From: Serripes groenlandicus
Taxonomy: Eukaryota > Mollusca > Bivalvia > Cardiida > Cardiidae
Direction of reading: 5' to 3'
DNA length: 64,000 bases
Assembly: GCA_031761405.1 (NCBI GenBank)
Contig: JASEVX010000005.1
Location: 9,052,252-9,116,251 of the forward strand
Program-made: the position numbers and the translations under genes
In this document: piece by piece, positions 11,748 through 23,395 of the stretch
Numbering within the stretch: position 1 is the stretch's first letter
Layout of the letters: each line of letters opens with the position of its first letter
The notes under the pieces: model-generated
What the model was told of the DNA's origin: nothing
Seen by the model: only the letters and a program-made list of their open reading frames with translations
Databases searched by the model: none

Positions 11748-12060
11748 ATTGTGGTAAAAGGAGAAATTGCTCATCATGAACAATTTCGTCCACTATTTCT
11801 TTATAAGTCGTCTGCTGCAGATGGCCGCATCGGGTGCGGGAGATCGCGAGTTCAATCCTTGGTCTAGTAATTGCGGCTGCCCTCCTTGGCACCAAGGATT
11901 GTGTAGTTATCATTACGTTTGACTTGCCGGTTTCAGGGTAAATGGAAAAGTAGTTCTGATAATTTACCAAGGAAACGCTGAGATATCATTGAATACATGT
12001 TGACAGCGGCGTAACAGACCAAACAATCAATCAAATCTGCAGAGGGGTATACATATGTCT
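11748..12060. mobile_element. Family E MITE fragment interrupted by a SINE
   Basis: AACATTGTGGTAAAAGGAGA, a ATTGCTCATCATGAACAATT palindrome and GTCGTCTGCTGCAGA are the central and right-hand blocks of family E. The block breaks at about 11,825. It resumes at about 12,039 with TCTGCAGAGG, the next family E word. The intervening sequence is a SINE (11,826-12,036). Confidence 0.65.
11826..12036 (+). mobile_element. tRNA-derived SINE nested in a MITE
   Basis: The head has GGTGCGGGAGATCGCGAGTT with B-box-like GAGTTCAATCC. The body is ATTGCGGCTGCCCTCCTTGG, then GGTTTCAGGGTAAATGGAA and AATTTACCAAGGAAACGC. The tail is GACAGCGGCGTAACAGACC followed by AATCAATCAA. It belongs to the same group as the copy at 32,926. 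The words TCTGCTGCAGA on the left and TCTGCAGA on the right are a likely target duplication. Confidence 0.7.
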
Positions 12061-12480
12061 ACTTGTGTGAAAAGTTTATATGCCTGTCAATCATGTCGAT
12101 GTTACTGCAAATATTACCATATTGTTAGAGGTGACAATGCACAGATAAAATTGCCATACAGGCATAGCTGAGCAACATGGCCATTTCGACATGGCTCATC
12201 TCTATCAAATGTCACGAATGCTTTACTGAGTGAGGAAGGATTTCCACGGGAAGCTTGATCTAATCAAATCACATTGTGCGATGCACGAGAACCTTCGTTA
12301 CGGCCAGAAACTTTAATCAGATTCTCAATTTGCGACGTAAAAAACACAATAAAGCCCCTAATTTAGATCATTCATCAAATTCATGGTTGGGCCTACAGTT
12401 TGATTAATTTAAAAACAAAAAATTGTTAAAAATGATCATCCCTATTTATTCTATTTGCCATAATGGTTCGTTTTTAATCC
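12061..12480. other. No gene seen
   Basis: Unique AT-rich sequence with no supported feature. Confidence 0.55.
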
Positions 12481-13395
12481 AGAGGGACGTAATGGCACAC
12501 TATTGCGTATCGTACTAGCGTATGCCAGCGTATATAAAATATCAATCATACGCTGGTATATGCTGACATACGCTAGGGGTACGTTGGGCATAGTTTTTTA
12601 CGTTTCAAGCACGGTCGCATGCGGTGGAATACGCTGGTATACGACGAGTCGGATATGGTTCTTTAACATGCCTAGAAATGTTGTACGTATTCGGACGTTT
12701 GGTTTATACGCAAAGCAGACGCAAGGCATACGTTGAAAACGCTCGAGTTACGCTAGAGGTACGTGACTCATAGGTCGAGTACGCTGGTCATACGCTGACA
12801 TAAGCTGACATGAAGGTGTACCGTACAGTTAGCGTATTTATGGCCCATGAGTAACGTTCTTCTAACGTATGTCTGACGTATCTGCAACGTATATGAGTAA
12901 AGTATACATACCGTACAACTAGCCTATGATTGACCTATGGTTAGCGTATCCGCTGCGTATTGTCAGCGATTTGAAAAAGTGTATATATAGGATCCCATTT
13001 CTAGATCTTCTTCACTTCTTGGGAGCCATGTTGATAGCTCTACGTCTACTGCAATGATGCTGCAATGTGGAAAGGCCGCAGCTTATAAGGGCACTTTGTC
13101 ACGTGATAGCGAGCAGTACGCTGGACATGCACAGTTCATACGCCACTCATTTGCATATCCATAAGCAGACTATGCTGGTATACGCTGGACAAACGCTGCT
13201 GATACGCTACTCATACGCTACTCATATGCATAAATAAAATTATCTTATCATACGCTACTGATATGTTCAATACGGTAAGTATACAAACAATTCTGTATTT
13301 TCAAGGGCTTTTTGTGCGTATGAAAATTAATTCATGAATTTTCATACGCAACTAATACGTTTCTCTCATACGCACACTAGTGTGACAGGGCCATA
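12481..13395. mobile_element. TACGC-rich non-autonomous element with degenerate inverted ends
   Basis: The left edge reads GGCACACTATTGCGTATCG. The right edge, read on the minus strand, is TGTCACACTAGTGTGCGTATG. They share the order CACACTA-TG-GCGTAT as an imperfect terminal inverted repeat. The interior is saturated with TACGCTGGTATACGCT, ATACGCTGACATACGCT and their complements, so both halves can fold on themselves. The interior has no coding potential. Elements with a GTCACACTA..CGTATG edge are familiar to me from bivalve sequence. The superfamily is unassigned. Confidence 0.6.
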
Positions 13396-14418
13396 ACAAT
13401 ATATTTAATGACATTTGCTACCAAGCCAGACCATTCTGATATAAGTTTATTTTAAGGCCCCAAACCGTACAATCGTGGCTCATGTCTGGTATTTTCGTTT
13501 GCCATATATTGTAGAAGTCGGAATACTCGCTATTGCTGAAGTAGACATGCTATCATTCTTAATTAATTTTTTCATTGGTTGTGTTTTAGAAATATTAGTC
13601 AAGTAAGTAGAATGATGTAATACAACAACTAGAAACGAAGTATCGCCCTGTAGTTTTCGTGCGATTTGACACCGGGCGAATTCGGATCGATTTCTGCTCG
13701 CGGCGGTTATGGCAAAGCGCCTCCTTTGGACAACGGACACTTCTTTGCTAAACATATTGTTCACTCAAGAGATGTTTCTGTCGTGATATATCTGAGAAAC
13801 GGTAAAAAAGATATAAAACATATAACAAAGTATTTGGCAAAGATCTTCGACTGACCTCGTTAACCCGTTTTATTTATAGAAGCATCTTGATCGCTGCACC
13901 AGATTACATGTTAGATTTTTGTCTTGAATGCCTAGACAGCTTTCAACGGTGACTTCCTCATAATTAACCAAATCGAAAACAATTGGTCATTGGTCAATGT
14001 TTCACAGCTCCGCGTTTAACTCCAATGTACCGAACGACATTTAACACTTCCATCCGTACGCTAGGTGAGCCCAATATCACTTATAACTGAACAGTATAAC
14101 ACTAGCGTTATAATGTTTGAAACTTGTTTTTTCACAATTGTCTGATATTTAAACAAATATGAATAGCCAAATGCATGTGAGAAAGACTGTGACCACGTTT
14201 GAGAATTGCCAGCTCTATCATATGAATGTTCTAAAACCATTCGAGTTTCAAACTTTCAAGTTAATGGCAGTAACGTCCGATTGTTATACTTGCATAGTCA
14301 GTTCACTACCATTCACAGCCATTTCCAAGAGGCCGTCCGAATGTCTGAATTTGGAAGATGAACGAGCAGAATCGTGATCATACTACATGGATGTCAAAAT
14401 CATATTATTTCCTAACCA
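13396..14418. other. No gene seen; two opposed short open frames
   Basis: Opposed open frames of 94 codons (13,480-13,764, minus) and 62 codons (13,666-13,854, plus) overlap, and neither shows a known motif. The GC-richer stretch GGCGAATTCGGATCGATTTC near 13,675 stands out from the AT-rich surroundings. A 72-codon frame at 14,159 also lacks any recognisable feature. Confidence 0.45.
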
Positions 14419-17400
14419 TAAAGTCCGCCGTATTCTTCACTAGTCGTTAAGTTCACCGTATTCTTCACTAGTCGTTAAGTTCACCGTATTCTTCACTAGT
14501 CGTTAAGTTCACCGTATTCTTTACTGAACGTTGATGTCCGCCGCATTCTTCACTGGCCGTACAGTCCACCGTATTCTTCACTGGTCGTACAGTCCGCCGT
14601 ATTTGTCATTGCCCGTTAAGTCCGCCCCTTAATTCAATGGTCATACAGTCCACCGTATTTTTCATTGACCGTTAAGTCCGCCGTATTCATCACTGGCCGC
14701 CGATGTCCGACGTATTCTTCACTGAACGTTGATGTTCGCCGCATTCTTCACTGGCCTAACAGTCCCCCGTATTATTCACTTACCGAACATTCCCCCGTAT
14801 TCTTCACTGGCCGGACAGTCCCTGTAATCTTCTCTGGCCGAACAGTTCCCCGTATTCTTCACTGGCCGAACAGTCCCTGTAATCTTCTCTGGCCAAACAG
14901 TCCCCCGTATTCTTCACTGGCCGAACAGTCCCTGTAATCTTCTCTGGCCGAACAGTCCCCCGTATTCTTCACTGGCTGAACAGTTCCCCGTATTCATCAC
15001 TAGCTGAACAGTCCCTCGTATTCTTCACTAGCCGAACAGTCCCTCGTATTCTTCACTAGCCGAACAGTCCCTCGTATTCTTCACTAGCCGAACAGTCCCT
15101 CGTATTCATCACTAGCCGAACAGTCCCTCGTATTCTTCACTAGCCGAACAGTCCCTCGTATTCTTCACTAGCCGAACAGTCCTCCTCAGTCTTCACTGTC
15201 CAAACAGTCCCCCGTATTATCCCCTGTAATCTTGACTATCCGAACAGTCCCCTGTAATCTTCACTGGCCGAACAGTCCCCCTCATTCTTCACTGGCCGAA
15301 AAGTCCCTCTCATTCCTCACTAGCCGAACAGTCCCCCGTTTTCGTCACTAGCCGAACAGTCCTCTGTAATCTTCACTGGCCGAACAGTCCCCCGTATTCT
15401 TCACTAGCCGAACAGTCCTCTGTAATCTTCACTGGCCGAAAAGTCCCCCTCATTCCTCACTAGCCGAACAGTCCCCCGTATTCGTTACTAGCCGAACAGT
15501 CCCCCGTATTCTTCACTGGCCGAACAGTCCCCCGTATTCGTAACTAGCCGAACAGTCCTCTGTAATCTTAACTAGCCGAACAGTCCCCCGTATTCTTCAC
15601 TGGCCGAACAGTCCCCTGTAATCGTCACTAGCCGAACAGTCCCCCGTATTATTCACTGGCCGAACAGTCCCCTGTATTCTTCACAAGCCGAGCAGTCCCT
15701 GTAATCTTCACTGGCCGAACAGTCCCTGTAATCTTCACTGGCCAAACAGTCCTCTGTAATCTTCACTAGCCGAACAGTACCCCGTATTCGTCACTAACCG
15801 AACAGTCCCCCGTATTCTTCACTAGCCGAACAGTCCCCCGTATTCTTCACTAGCCGAACAGTCCCCCATATTCTTCACTAGCCGAACAGTCCCCTGTATT
15901 CTTCACTAGCCAAACAGTCACCTGTAATATTCACTAGCCGAACAGTCCCCCGTAATCTTCACAAGCCCAACAGTTCCCCTTATTCGTCACTAGCCGAGCA
16001 GTTCCCCGTATTCTTCACTGACCGAACAGTCCCCCTCATTCTTCACTGGCCGAAAAGTCCCCCTCATTCTTCACTGGCCGAAAAGTCCCCCGTATTCGTC
16101 ACTAACCGAACAGTCCCCCGTATTCTTCACTAGCCGAACAGTCCCCCGTATTCTTCAATAGCCGAACAGTCCCCCATATTCTTCACTAGCCGAACAGTCC
16201 CCCTCATTCTTCACTGTCCGAACAGTCCCCCGTATTCTTCACTGGCCGAAAAGTCCCCTGTAATCTTCACTAGCCGAAGAGTCCCCTGTAATCTTCACTG
16301 GCCGAACAGTCCCCCTCATTCTTCACTGGCCAAAAAGTCCCCCTCATTCGTCACTAGCCGAACAGTCCCCCGAATTCGTCACTAGCCGAACAGTCCCCTG
16401 TATTGTTCACTGGCCGATCAGTCCCCTGTAATTTTCACTGGCCCAACAGTCCCCATATTCTTCTGTAGCCGAACAGTCCCCCTCATTCGTCACTGGCTGA
16501 ACAGTCCCCTGTATTCGTCACTGGCCGAACAGTCCCCCGTATTCTTCACTGGCCGAACAGTCCCCTGTATTCTTCACTAGCCGAACAGGCCCCGTATTCT
16601 TCACTAGTCAAAGAGTCCTCTGTAATATTCACTGGCCGAACAGTCACATGTAATCTTCACTAGCCGAACAGTCCCTGTAATATTCACTGGCCGAACAGTC
16701 CCCTGTAATCTTCACTATTCGAACAGAACCCTTTAATCTTCACAAGCTGAAGAGTCCCCTGTATTCGTCACTTGCCGAACTTCACTGGCCAAACAGTCCC
16801 CCGTATTCGTCACTGGCTGAACAGTCCCCCGTAATCTTCACTGGCCGAACAGTCAGCCGTATTCGTCACTAGCCGAACAGTCCCCCGTATTCTTCACTAG
16901 CCGAACAGTCCCCCGTATTCTTCACTGGCTGAACAGGCCCCCGTATTCTTCACTGGCTGAACAGTCCCCTGTATTCGTCACTAGCCGAACAGTCCCCCGG
17001 ATTATTCACTAGCCGAACAGTCGTCCCCCGTATTCTTCACTGGCTGAACAGTCCCCCGTAATATTCACTGGCCGAACAGTCAGCCGTATTCGTCACTAGC
17101 CGAACAGTCCCCCGTATTCTTCAATGGCTGAACAGTCCCCGTAATGTTCACTGGCCGAACAGTCAGCCGTATTCGTCACTAGCCGAACAGTCCCCCGTAT
17201 TATTCACTAGCCGAACAGTCCCCCGTATTCTAAACTGGCTGAACAGTCCCCCGTAATCTTCACTGGCCGAACAGTCCCCATATTCTTCACTAGCCGAACA
17301 GTTCCCCGTATTGCTCACTGGCCGAATAGTCCCCTGTAATCTTCACTAGCTGAACAGTCCCCCGTATTCGTCACTGGCCGATAAGTCATCCGTATTCTTC

Positions 17401-19836
17401 ACTGGATGAACAGTCCCCTGTAACCTTCACTAGCCAACAGTCCCCTGTAATCTTCACTGGCCGAACAGTCCCCTGTAATCTTTACTGGCCGAACACTCAC
17501 GCTCATTCTTCACTGGCCGAAAAGTCCCCAGTATTCTTCACTTGCCGAACAGTCCCCCGTATTCACTGGCGGAACAATCGCATGTAATCTTAACTGGCCG
17601 AACAGTCCTCCCCATTCTTCACTGGCCAAAAAGTCCCCAGTATTCTTCACTGGCCGAACAGTCCCCCGTCTTCACTGGCCGAACAGTCCCCCTCATTCTT
17701 CACTGGCCAAAACGTCACCCGTATTCTTCACTAACCAAATAGGCCCCCGTATTCGTCACTAGCCGAACAGTCCCCCGTATTCTTCACTGACCGAACTGTC
17801 CCTGTAATCGTCACTGGCCGAACAGTCCCCCTCGTTCTTCACTGGCCGAAAAGTAACCCGTATTCTTCACTGGCCAAATAGTCCCTCGTATTCGTCACTA
17901 GCCGAACAGTCCCCCGTATTCGTCACTAGCCGAACAGTCCCCCGTATTCTTCACTGACCGAACTGTCCCTGTAATCGTCACTGGCAGAACAGTCCCCCGC
18001 AGTTTTCATTGGCTGAACAGTCCCCCGTATTCATCACGGCCGTACAATCCGCCGTATTATTCACTGACCGAACAGTCCGCCGTATTCATCACGGCCGTAC
18101 AGTCCGCCGTATTATTCACTGACCGAACAGTCCGCCGTATTCATGACGGCCGTACAGTCCGCCGTATTATTCACTGAACGAACAGTCCGCCGTTTACTGA
18201 ACGTTGATGTCCGCCACATTCTTCACTGGCCGAACATTCCCCCTTATTCTTAATTGGCCGAACAGTCCCTGTAATACTTCACTGGCCGAACAGTCCCCCT
18301 AATACTTCACTGGCCGAACAGTCCTCCTAATACTTCACTGGTCGTACAGTCCCCCGTAATATTCACTGGCCGAACAGTCCCGCTTATTCTTAATTGGCCG
18401 AACAGTCCCCCTAATACTTCACTGGCCGAATAGTCCCCCTAATACTTCACTGGCCGAACAGTCCCTCTAATACTTCACTGGCCGAACAGTCCCCCTAATA
18501 CTTCACTGGCCGAACAGACCCCCGTAATATTCACTGTCCGAACAGTCCCCCTAATACTTCACTGGCCGAACAGTCCCCCTAATACTTCACTGGCCGAACA
18601 GTCCCCCTAATACTTCACTGGCCGAACAGTCCCCCTAATACTTCACTGGCCGAACAGTCCCCCTAATACTTCACTGGCCGAACAGTCCCCCGTAATCTTC
18701 ACTGGCCGAACAGTCCCCCTAATACTTCACTGGCCGAACAGTCCCCCTAATACTTCACTGGCCGAACAGTCCCCCGTAATATTCACTGGCCGAACAGTCC
18801 CCCTAATACTTCACTGGCCGAACAGTCCCCCTTATTCTTAATTGGCCAAACAGTCCCTGTAATACTTCACTGGCCGAACAGTCCACCTAATACTTCACTG
18901 GCCGAACAGTCGTCCTTATACTTCACTGGCCGAACAGTCCCCCGTAATAGTCACTGGCCGAACAGTCCCCCTTATTCTTAATTGGACGAACAGTCCCTGT
19001 AATACTTCACTGGCCGAACAGTCCCCCTTATTCTTAATTGGACGAACAGTCCCTGTAATACTTCACTGGCCGAACAGTCCCCCTAATACTTCATTGGCCG
19101 AAGAGTCCCCCGTAAACTTCACTGGCCGAACAGTCCCCCTAATACTTCACTGGCCGAACAGTCCCCCTAATACTTCACTGGCCGAACAGTCCCCCTAATA
19201 CTTCACTGGCCGAACAGTCCCCCGTATTCTTCACTGACCGAACAGTCCCCCTAATACTTCACTGGCCGAGCAGTACCCCGTACTATTCACTGGCCGAACA
19301 GTCCCCCTAATCCCTCACTGGCCGAACAGTCCCCCGTAATCTTAACTGGCCGAACAGTCCCCCGTAATCTTCACTGGCCGAACAGTCCCCCTAATACTTT
19401 ACTGGCCGAACAGTCCCCCTAATACTTCACTGGCCGAACAGTCCCCCGTATTCTTCACTGGCCGAACAGTCCCCCTAATACTTCACTGGCCGAACAGTAC
19501 CCCGTATTATTGACTGGCCGAACAGTACCCCGTATTATTCACTGGCCGAACAGTCCCCCCGTATTATTCACTAGCCGAACAGTACCCCTAATACTTCACT
19601 GGCCGAACAGTCCCCCGTATTCGTCACTAGCCGAACAGTCCCCCGTATTCTTCACGGGCCGTACAGTCCGCCGTATTTTTCACTCACCGCACACTCCGCC
19701 GTATTCTTCACGGCCGTATAGTCTGCCGTACTCTTCACTGGCCATAAAGCCCGCCGTATTCTTCACGGGCCGTATAGCCTGCCGTATTCTTCACTGGCCA
19801 TAAAGCCTGCCGTATTATTCACGATCCGTAAAGTCC
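14419..19836. repeat. 28-bp tandem array, about 190 copies (5.4 kb)
   Basis: The main unit is CTTCACTGGCCGAACAGTCC plus CCCGTATT. Sections differ in consensus. At 14,419-14,750 the units contain GTTAAG or GTACAG and AGTCCGCCG. At 14,750-18,000 they are the main type with frequent CACTAGCC. At 18,030-18,195 they alternate two unit types. At 18,240-19,500 a near-homogeneous CCCCCTAATA type dominates. At 19,640-19,836 the diverged GTACAGTCCGCCG type returns. There is no spacer sequence between units, so this is a minisatellite or satellite and not a CRISPR array. Short plus-strand open frames within it are repeat translation. Confidence 0.97.
18030..18195. repeat. Dimeric higher-order block in the 28-bp array
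   Basis: Three consecutive dimers of about 55-56 bp alternate a CACGGCCGTACAGTCCGCCG unit with a TTATTCACTGACCGAACAG unit. The alternating pattern is absent on either side, so this block was amplified as a pair of units. Confidence 0.75.
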
Positions 19837-20331
19837 GGATTCTATTTTCGTATGAAGAGACACAAAGTCGCATTTTTTTCCATCGTTTTTACATCTGTCC
19901 ATTATCGACCAAAAAAGACTCGATTTACTTTTAAAATGGTTTCTCAAACAACACTGTTGTAAATTAACTGTTGTAATGTGAAGTGTTTATGCACCCGGCG
20001 GGCTCGGCGAAAACCAACCGTTACTTATTTGCGTGTGTAGTTCAGATCAGTTAGCATATCCGCACAATCTGATCAGGCTTTGCACAGTCCATCAATTAGT
20101 CATAGAAAGTTTACAGAAGAGCAGAATCTATTTGGATCATTATCACGGGTGCGCAGGGAAGTGTTATTCCAGACGCGTAATAATTTCGTTAAAGTTAGTT
20201 TTCCTGAAGCACAGCTTAGATATTATTCTGATACGATGTTTACGGATTTTATACCACGTTGGTTAACTCAGTCGGTTGATAATTCGAGTTTTTTCAGTTA
20301 TTGACACCTTTTCACTAACATAAGTAACAGT
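19837..20331. other. No gene seen
   Basis: Unique sequence between the 28-bp array and a family B element. Overlapping plus-strand open frames of 74-77 codons at 20,033-20,304 have no recognisable domain. Confidence 0.5.
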
Positions 20332-20685
20332 CAGGGGCGTAGCTCCCTTTAGGCACTGTAGGCACGTGCCCACACATGTTTTCTAAAAATGCCCCAAAAT
20401 GCAGCTGCGGCGATACACATCTGCGTAATGTATCGACCAGATCAGCCTGCGCTGCCCGCGCAGACTGATCCGGCCGACACATTCCGTCTAAGGGGGGGGG
20501 GGGGGGGGAATAGATAGAGTAGTGATTCCTGAAACAGAAAATCCACAGGAGGCAAAAAGTGTATATCCGGGTACGCCTGTGTGGCATACTTAGGCTGATC
20601 CGAGTCGATACTTTACGCAGAGTCCACAATGTTGATTGTCTCACAAGACGGCCTATACATTGAATATTGCCAAGCTACGCCCCTG
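20332..20685. mobile_element. Family B MITE copy 2, exact 5-bp target duplication
   Basis: It begins CAGGGGCGTAGCTCCCTTTA and ends GCCAAGCTACGCCCCTG. ACAGT flanks it on both sides (20,327-20,331 and 20,686-20,690). A family A core in minus orientation occupies about 20,418-20,650. A run of 17 G at 20,492-20,508 replaces the usual six to eight G of other copies, which accounts for the extra length (354 bp). The minus-strand reading frame across it is shared by every copy and reflects the repeat. Confidence 0.85.
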
Positions 20686-20913
20686 ACAGTGTATTGATCT
20701 GCAGAAGCTGTCGATTAATAAAATGTGTACAAATAAGGAAGAGTGCTTTTCGATGAGTATAAACCAACAATTGTGACGTGTTAGTATCATTTCGTCTAAA
20801 ATGTTGCTGTCAAATCAAGGGATTTATTTGCATAAATGAAAATGAGACGCCATTTTCTTTGCTCTTATGATGCGCATTATTGAGGAGAAACAACAAGTAA
20901 ATTAACAGCTAAA
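20686..20913. other. No gene seen
   Basis: Unique AT-rich sequence with no supported feature. Confidence 0.5.
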
Positions 20914-21116
20914 CCATTCCGCACATATATTGTTGGAGCCTTCGCAGCAGACAACATTTGAAAACATTGTGTCAAAAGGATACATTGCTAATTATGAACA
21001 TTTTCGCCAGTTCCGCAATGTTTTCAACTTTATATAAAAATTATATTGTTAAAAATAGTTATTTTTTGCCTATACGCTTTTAAAATTGTCTTCTGTAGAT
21101 TTGTTGAATGTGGGCA
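20914..21116. mobile_element. Family E MITE, diverged
   Basis: CCATTCCGCACATAT at the left and GTTGAATGTGGGCAAGTTG at the right are weakened termini. The interior is clear: TTCGCAGCAGACAACATTTG, ACATTGTGTCAAAAGG, a GCTAATTATGAAC centre and CGCAATGTTTTCAAC. Confidence 0.6.
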
Positions 21117-21180
21117 AGTTGATTATTTTAAATCTGCAAGTGAAAAACACTTCACATGGTGACCTTTATCACTGATATAT

Positions 21181-21444
21181 GAGCCGTCCCGCGAGAAAAC
21201 CAACATTATGGACTCTGCGTAAAGCATCGACTCGGATCAGCCTAAGCATGCCGCGCAGACTAACACGGACAGACAATGTTGGTCTTCCTGTGGATTTTCT
21301 GTTTCAGGAATCATTACTCTATACCTATATACCTCCCTGAGACGGAATGTGTCGGCCCGGATCAGTATGCGCTAACCGCGCAGGCTGATCTTGGTCGATA
21401 CATTACGCAGAGACCATAGTGTTGGTTTTGTTGCAGGACGGCTC
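21181..21444 (+). mobile_element. Family A foldback MITE
   Basis: The left end is a perfect GAGCCGTCCCGCGAGAAAAC, and the right end is GTTGGTTTTGTTGCAGGACGGCTC with a few changes. The inner GATTTTCTGTTTCAGGAATC and GAGACGGAATGTGTCGGCCC blocks are present. A 31-bp tandem array starts 36 bp after the element ends. Confidence 0.85.
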
Positions 21445-21480
21445 AATTATTATATCAAAACCGAGTTTCGCCAACAAGCT

Positions 21481-21635
21481 TACCTTGGTTTTTACGACAT
21501 ACCAGATCCAATACCTTGGTTTTTACGATATACCAGATCCAATACCTTGGTTTTTACGACATACCAGATCCAATACCTTGGTTTTTACGATATACCAGAT
21601 CCAATACCTTGGTTTTTACGATATACCAGATCCAA
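21481..21635. repeat. 31-bp tandem array, five copies
   Basis: The unit CCTTGGTTTTTACGACATAC plus CAGATCCAATA repeats five times with only C/T changes (GACATACC or GATATACC). The period of 31 was measured between TACCTTGG starts. The short frames with repeated Leu-Val-Phe-Thr-Thr-Tyr are repeat translation. The low divergence implies a recent expansion. Confidence 0.95.
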
Positions 21636-21699
21636 TAAAAAGCGTTGTACGATTTCCCATATCTTCAACAGAAGAACTAGGACAAAAATACTATATTAA

Positions 21700-21925
21700 C
21701 CCTTTTCCTCATATAGAAGCTTTCTGACGCCTCTGCAGCACAATGCTTTTTGAAAACATAGTGACAAAAGAAGACATTGCCCAAAACGAGCAATATCTCA
21801 TTTTGCCACAATGTTTTCCAATTTAAGTCATAGGTTGGTTATCAATTCAATTATAGAGATTTTCCATTTATTGACACAATGTGTTCAAAGTCGTCTGTTG
21901 CAGAATTGTCGGATGAGGGAAAGGG
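21700..21925. mobile_element. Family E MITE, complete
   Basis: TTAA (21,696-21,699) precedes CCCTTTTCCTCATATAGAAGC, and the right end is GGATGAGGGAAAGGG followed by TAAA. The family blocks GACGCCTCTGCAGCA, AACATAGTGACAAAAG, GCCCAAAACGAGCAATAT, TTGCCACAATGTTTTCCAA and GTCGTCTGTTGCAGA occur in order. Confidence 0.75.
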
Positions 21926-22855
21926 TAAATTATTGAATGATTACTATTTCTTCAAAATTCGTGCGAAAAGGATTGTACTGTTCTTTCACTCTCAACTTTC
22001 AGATATGTTCTTTTTAATCTGGTTCATGTTATTTCTGCATTCAAAAATAAAATATATATCGTCTTAATTGTCACCAATTTCAAACAGAAGGAATCATTTT
22101 GCGCTGTCTTGAGTTGCAATAAGAGGACGATGGGGATTTACAGTGGTTAGTGGTGTGGCTCAAGACAAAATAAAACAAACTATTTAGTCCATACCACTTT
22201 ATTCTACTGTTTCTTAAGTGGACATTCTTTTGTTTGAAAACAATAGTTTAATGTGAGCCCGTCTATCTTGATTAGACATGCTGATTTTGATCTATACTTA
22301 TAAAAACAATCAAATTTGTCCATTTTCCCACGGAGGGCTCATAGTGCGCTTTAAAACTAAGGTTACTGCACTGTTGTTGATTATTATATTTACCATTCAA
22401 ATTATAGACAAAACTTAATATTATATACTGAATGATAAAATATAGAGATTTCCCAACTTGAGAAAACCGATAACATGCTTTTTGTCTACTGAGCAATATC
22501 GCCTAGTGTGCGATATAGCTCACTAGCCGGATTTTCGCTACTACTTTTTTTAAATCTCTTTTAAACACTTTTAAGCTCCGTTTTCACTACTTAACACTTT
22601 ATTTCCATGATGAACCGTTAAATAATTCATTCACAATTGCACTTTTAAATCCGCAAATAAGAGCTTGAATCGACATGACACAAGTTTATTTTAATCAATG
22701 TACACATTGTCGATGACGTCACGTATATATATATAGTGACGTCATTGCAAAACTTGCAGATTACGTCAATCAGATCTCTCCACTTCTGAGCTAAACATAA
22801 ATGAGCTGCACAGGGTTATTGTCGTTTAAAAACGACAATTATCGCCGAGTATATA
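21926..22855. other. No gene seen
   Basis: AT-rich unique sequence. A small hairpin GTCGTTTAAAAACGACAAT lies near 22,821. A 74-codon minus-strand frame at 22,272-22,496 has no recognisable motif. Confidence 0.5.
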
Positions 22856-22980
22856 ATATATAGTTTAATAAACATTGTTTTCATGATTTGAGAATTAAAT
22901 CCCTCGTGAAAGAGATTCTTGCATATAAATAAATATTTAAATCCCGTATCATGAAAACAATGTTAATTAAACTCTATATA
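22856..22980. repeat. Inverted repeat of about 125 bp
   Basis: The left arm, AGTTTAATAAACATTGTTTT then CATGAT, is matched by an inverted right arm, ATCATGAAAACAATGTTAAT then TAAACT. The ends are ATATAT-rich. The loop is about 60 bp and itself contains CTCGTGAAAGAG. This could be a small unlabelled foldback MITE. A family A element starts 16 bp downstream. Confidence 0.65.
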
Positions 22981-22995
22981 TTAATACATATAATT

Positions 22996-23203
22996 GAGCC
23001 GTCCGCGAGAAAGGAATGCCGCGAAGGCTTTCCCGGGTATACACTGTCCTGTGGATTTTTCTGTTTCAGGAATCATTACTCTACATCTCTATTCCCCTGA
23101 GACGGAATGTGTCGGCCCGGATCAGTCTGCGCGGACTGCGCAGGCTGATCTGGGTCGATACATTACGCAGAAGCCATAATGTTGGTTTCTCTTGGGACGG
23201 CTC
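22996..23203 (+). mobile_element. Family A foldback MITE, internally deleted left arm
   Basis: It begins GAGCCGTCCGCGAGAAAGGA and jumps straight to ATGCCGCGAAGGC, so about 50 bp of the left arm are missing. The central block and right arm through GGGACGGCTC are normal. The missing stretch lies between AGAAA and the ATGCCG word, consistent with a single internal deletion. Confidence 0.8.
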
Positions 23204-23239
23204 ATATACGACTTTACTTGATAGCATAATCACCAAAGA

Positions 23240-23395
23240 CTTTAACAATGGTAGAAATGGCTGCCCTCGTTGGCGCTCAGGGTTACGACTGACTGGCTGC
23301 TGTCAGGATAAATGGAACAGTGGTACTGGTAACTTACCTAAGAAACGCCGTGAAATAACTGAACATTGTTGAAAGCGGCGTAAAACACCAAACAA
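23240..23395 (+). mobile_element. SINE 3' part, 5' truncated
   Basis: The body words ATGGCTGCCCTCGTTGGCGC, GCTGTCAGGATAAATGGAAC and AACTTACCTAAGAAACGCCG lead to GTTGAAAGCGGCGTAAAACA and CCAAACAATC. These match the 3' half of the SINE at 32,926. The tRNA-like head is missing, as expected for an element cut short during reverse transcription or deleted later. Confidence 0.7.

Noticed and set aside
13480..13854. Overlapping opposed frames with a GC-richer centre
   Set aside because: No domain, no splice context, and no way to choose between strands. Kept only as a note in the gene-free stretch.
14419..19836. CRISPR-like array of 28-bp repeats
   Set aside because: Units follow one another with no unique spacers and vary gradually, and no cas genes are present. 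The genome is animal-like.
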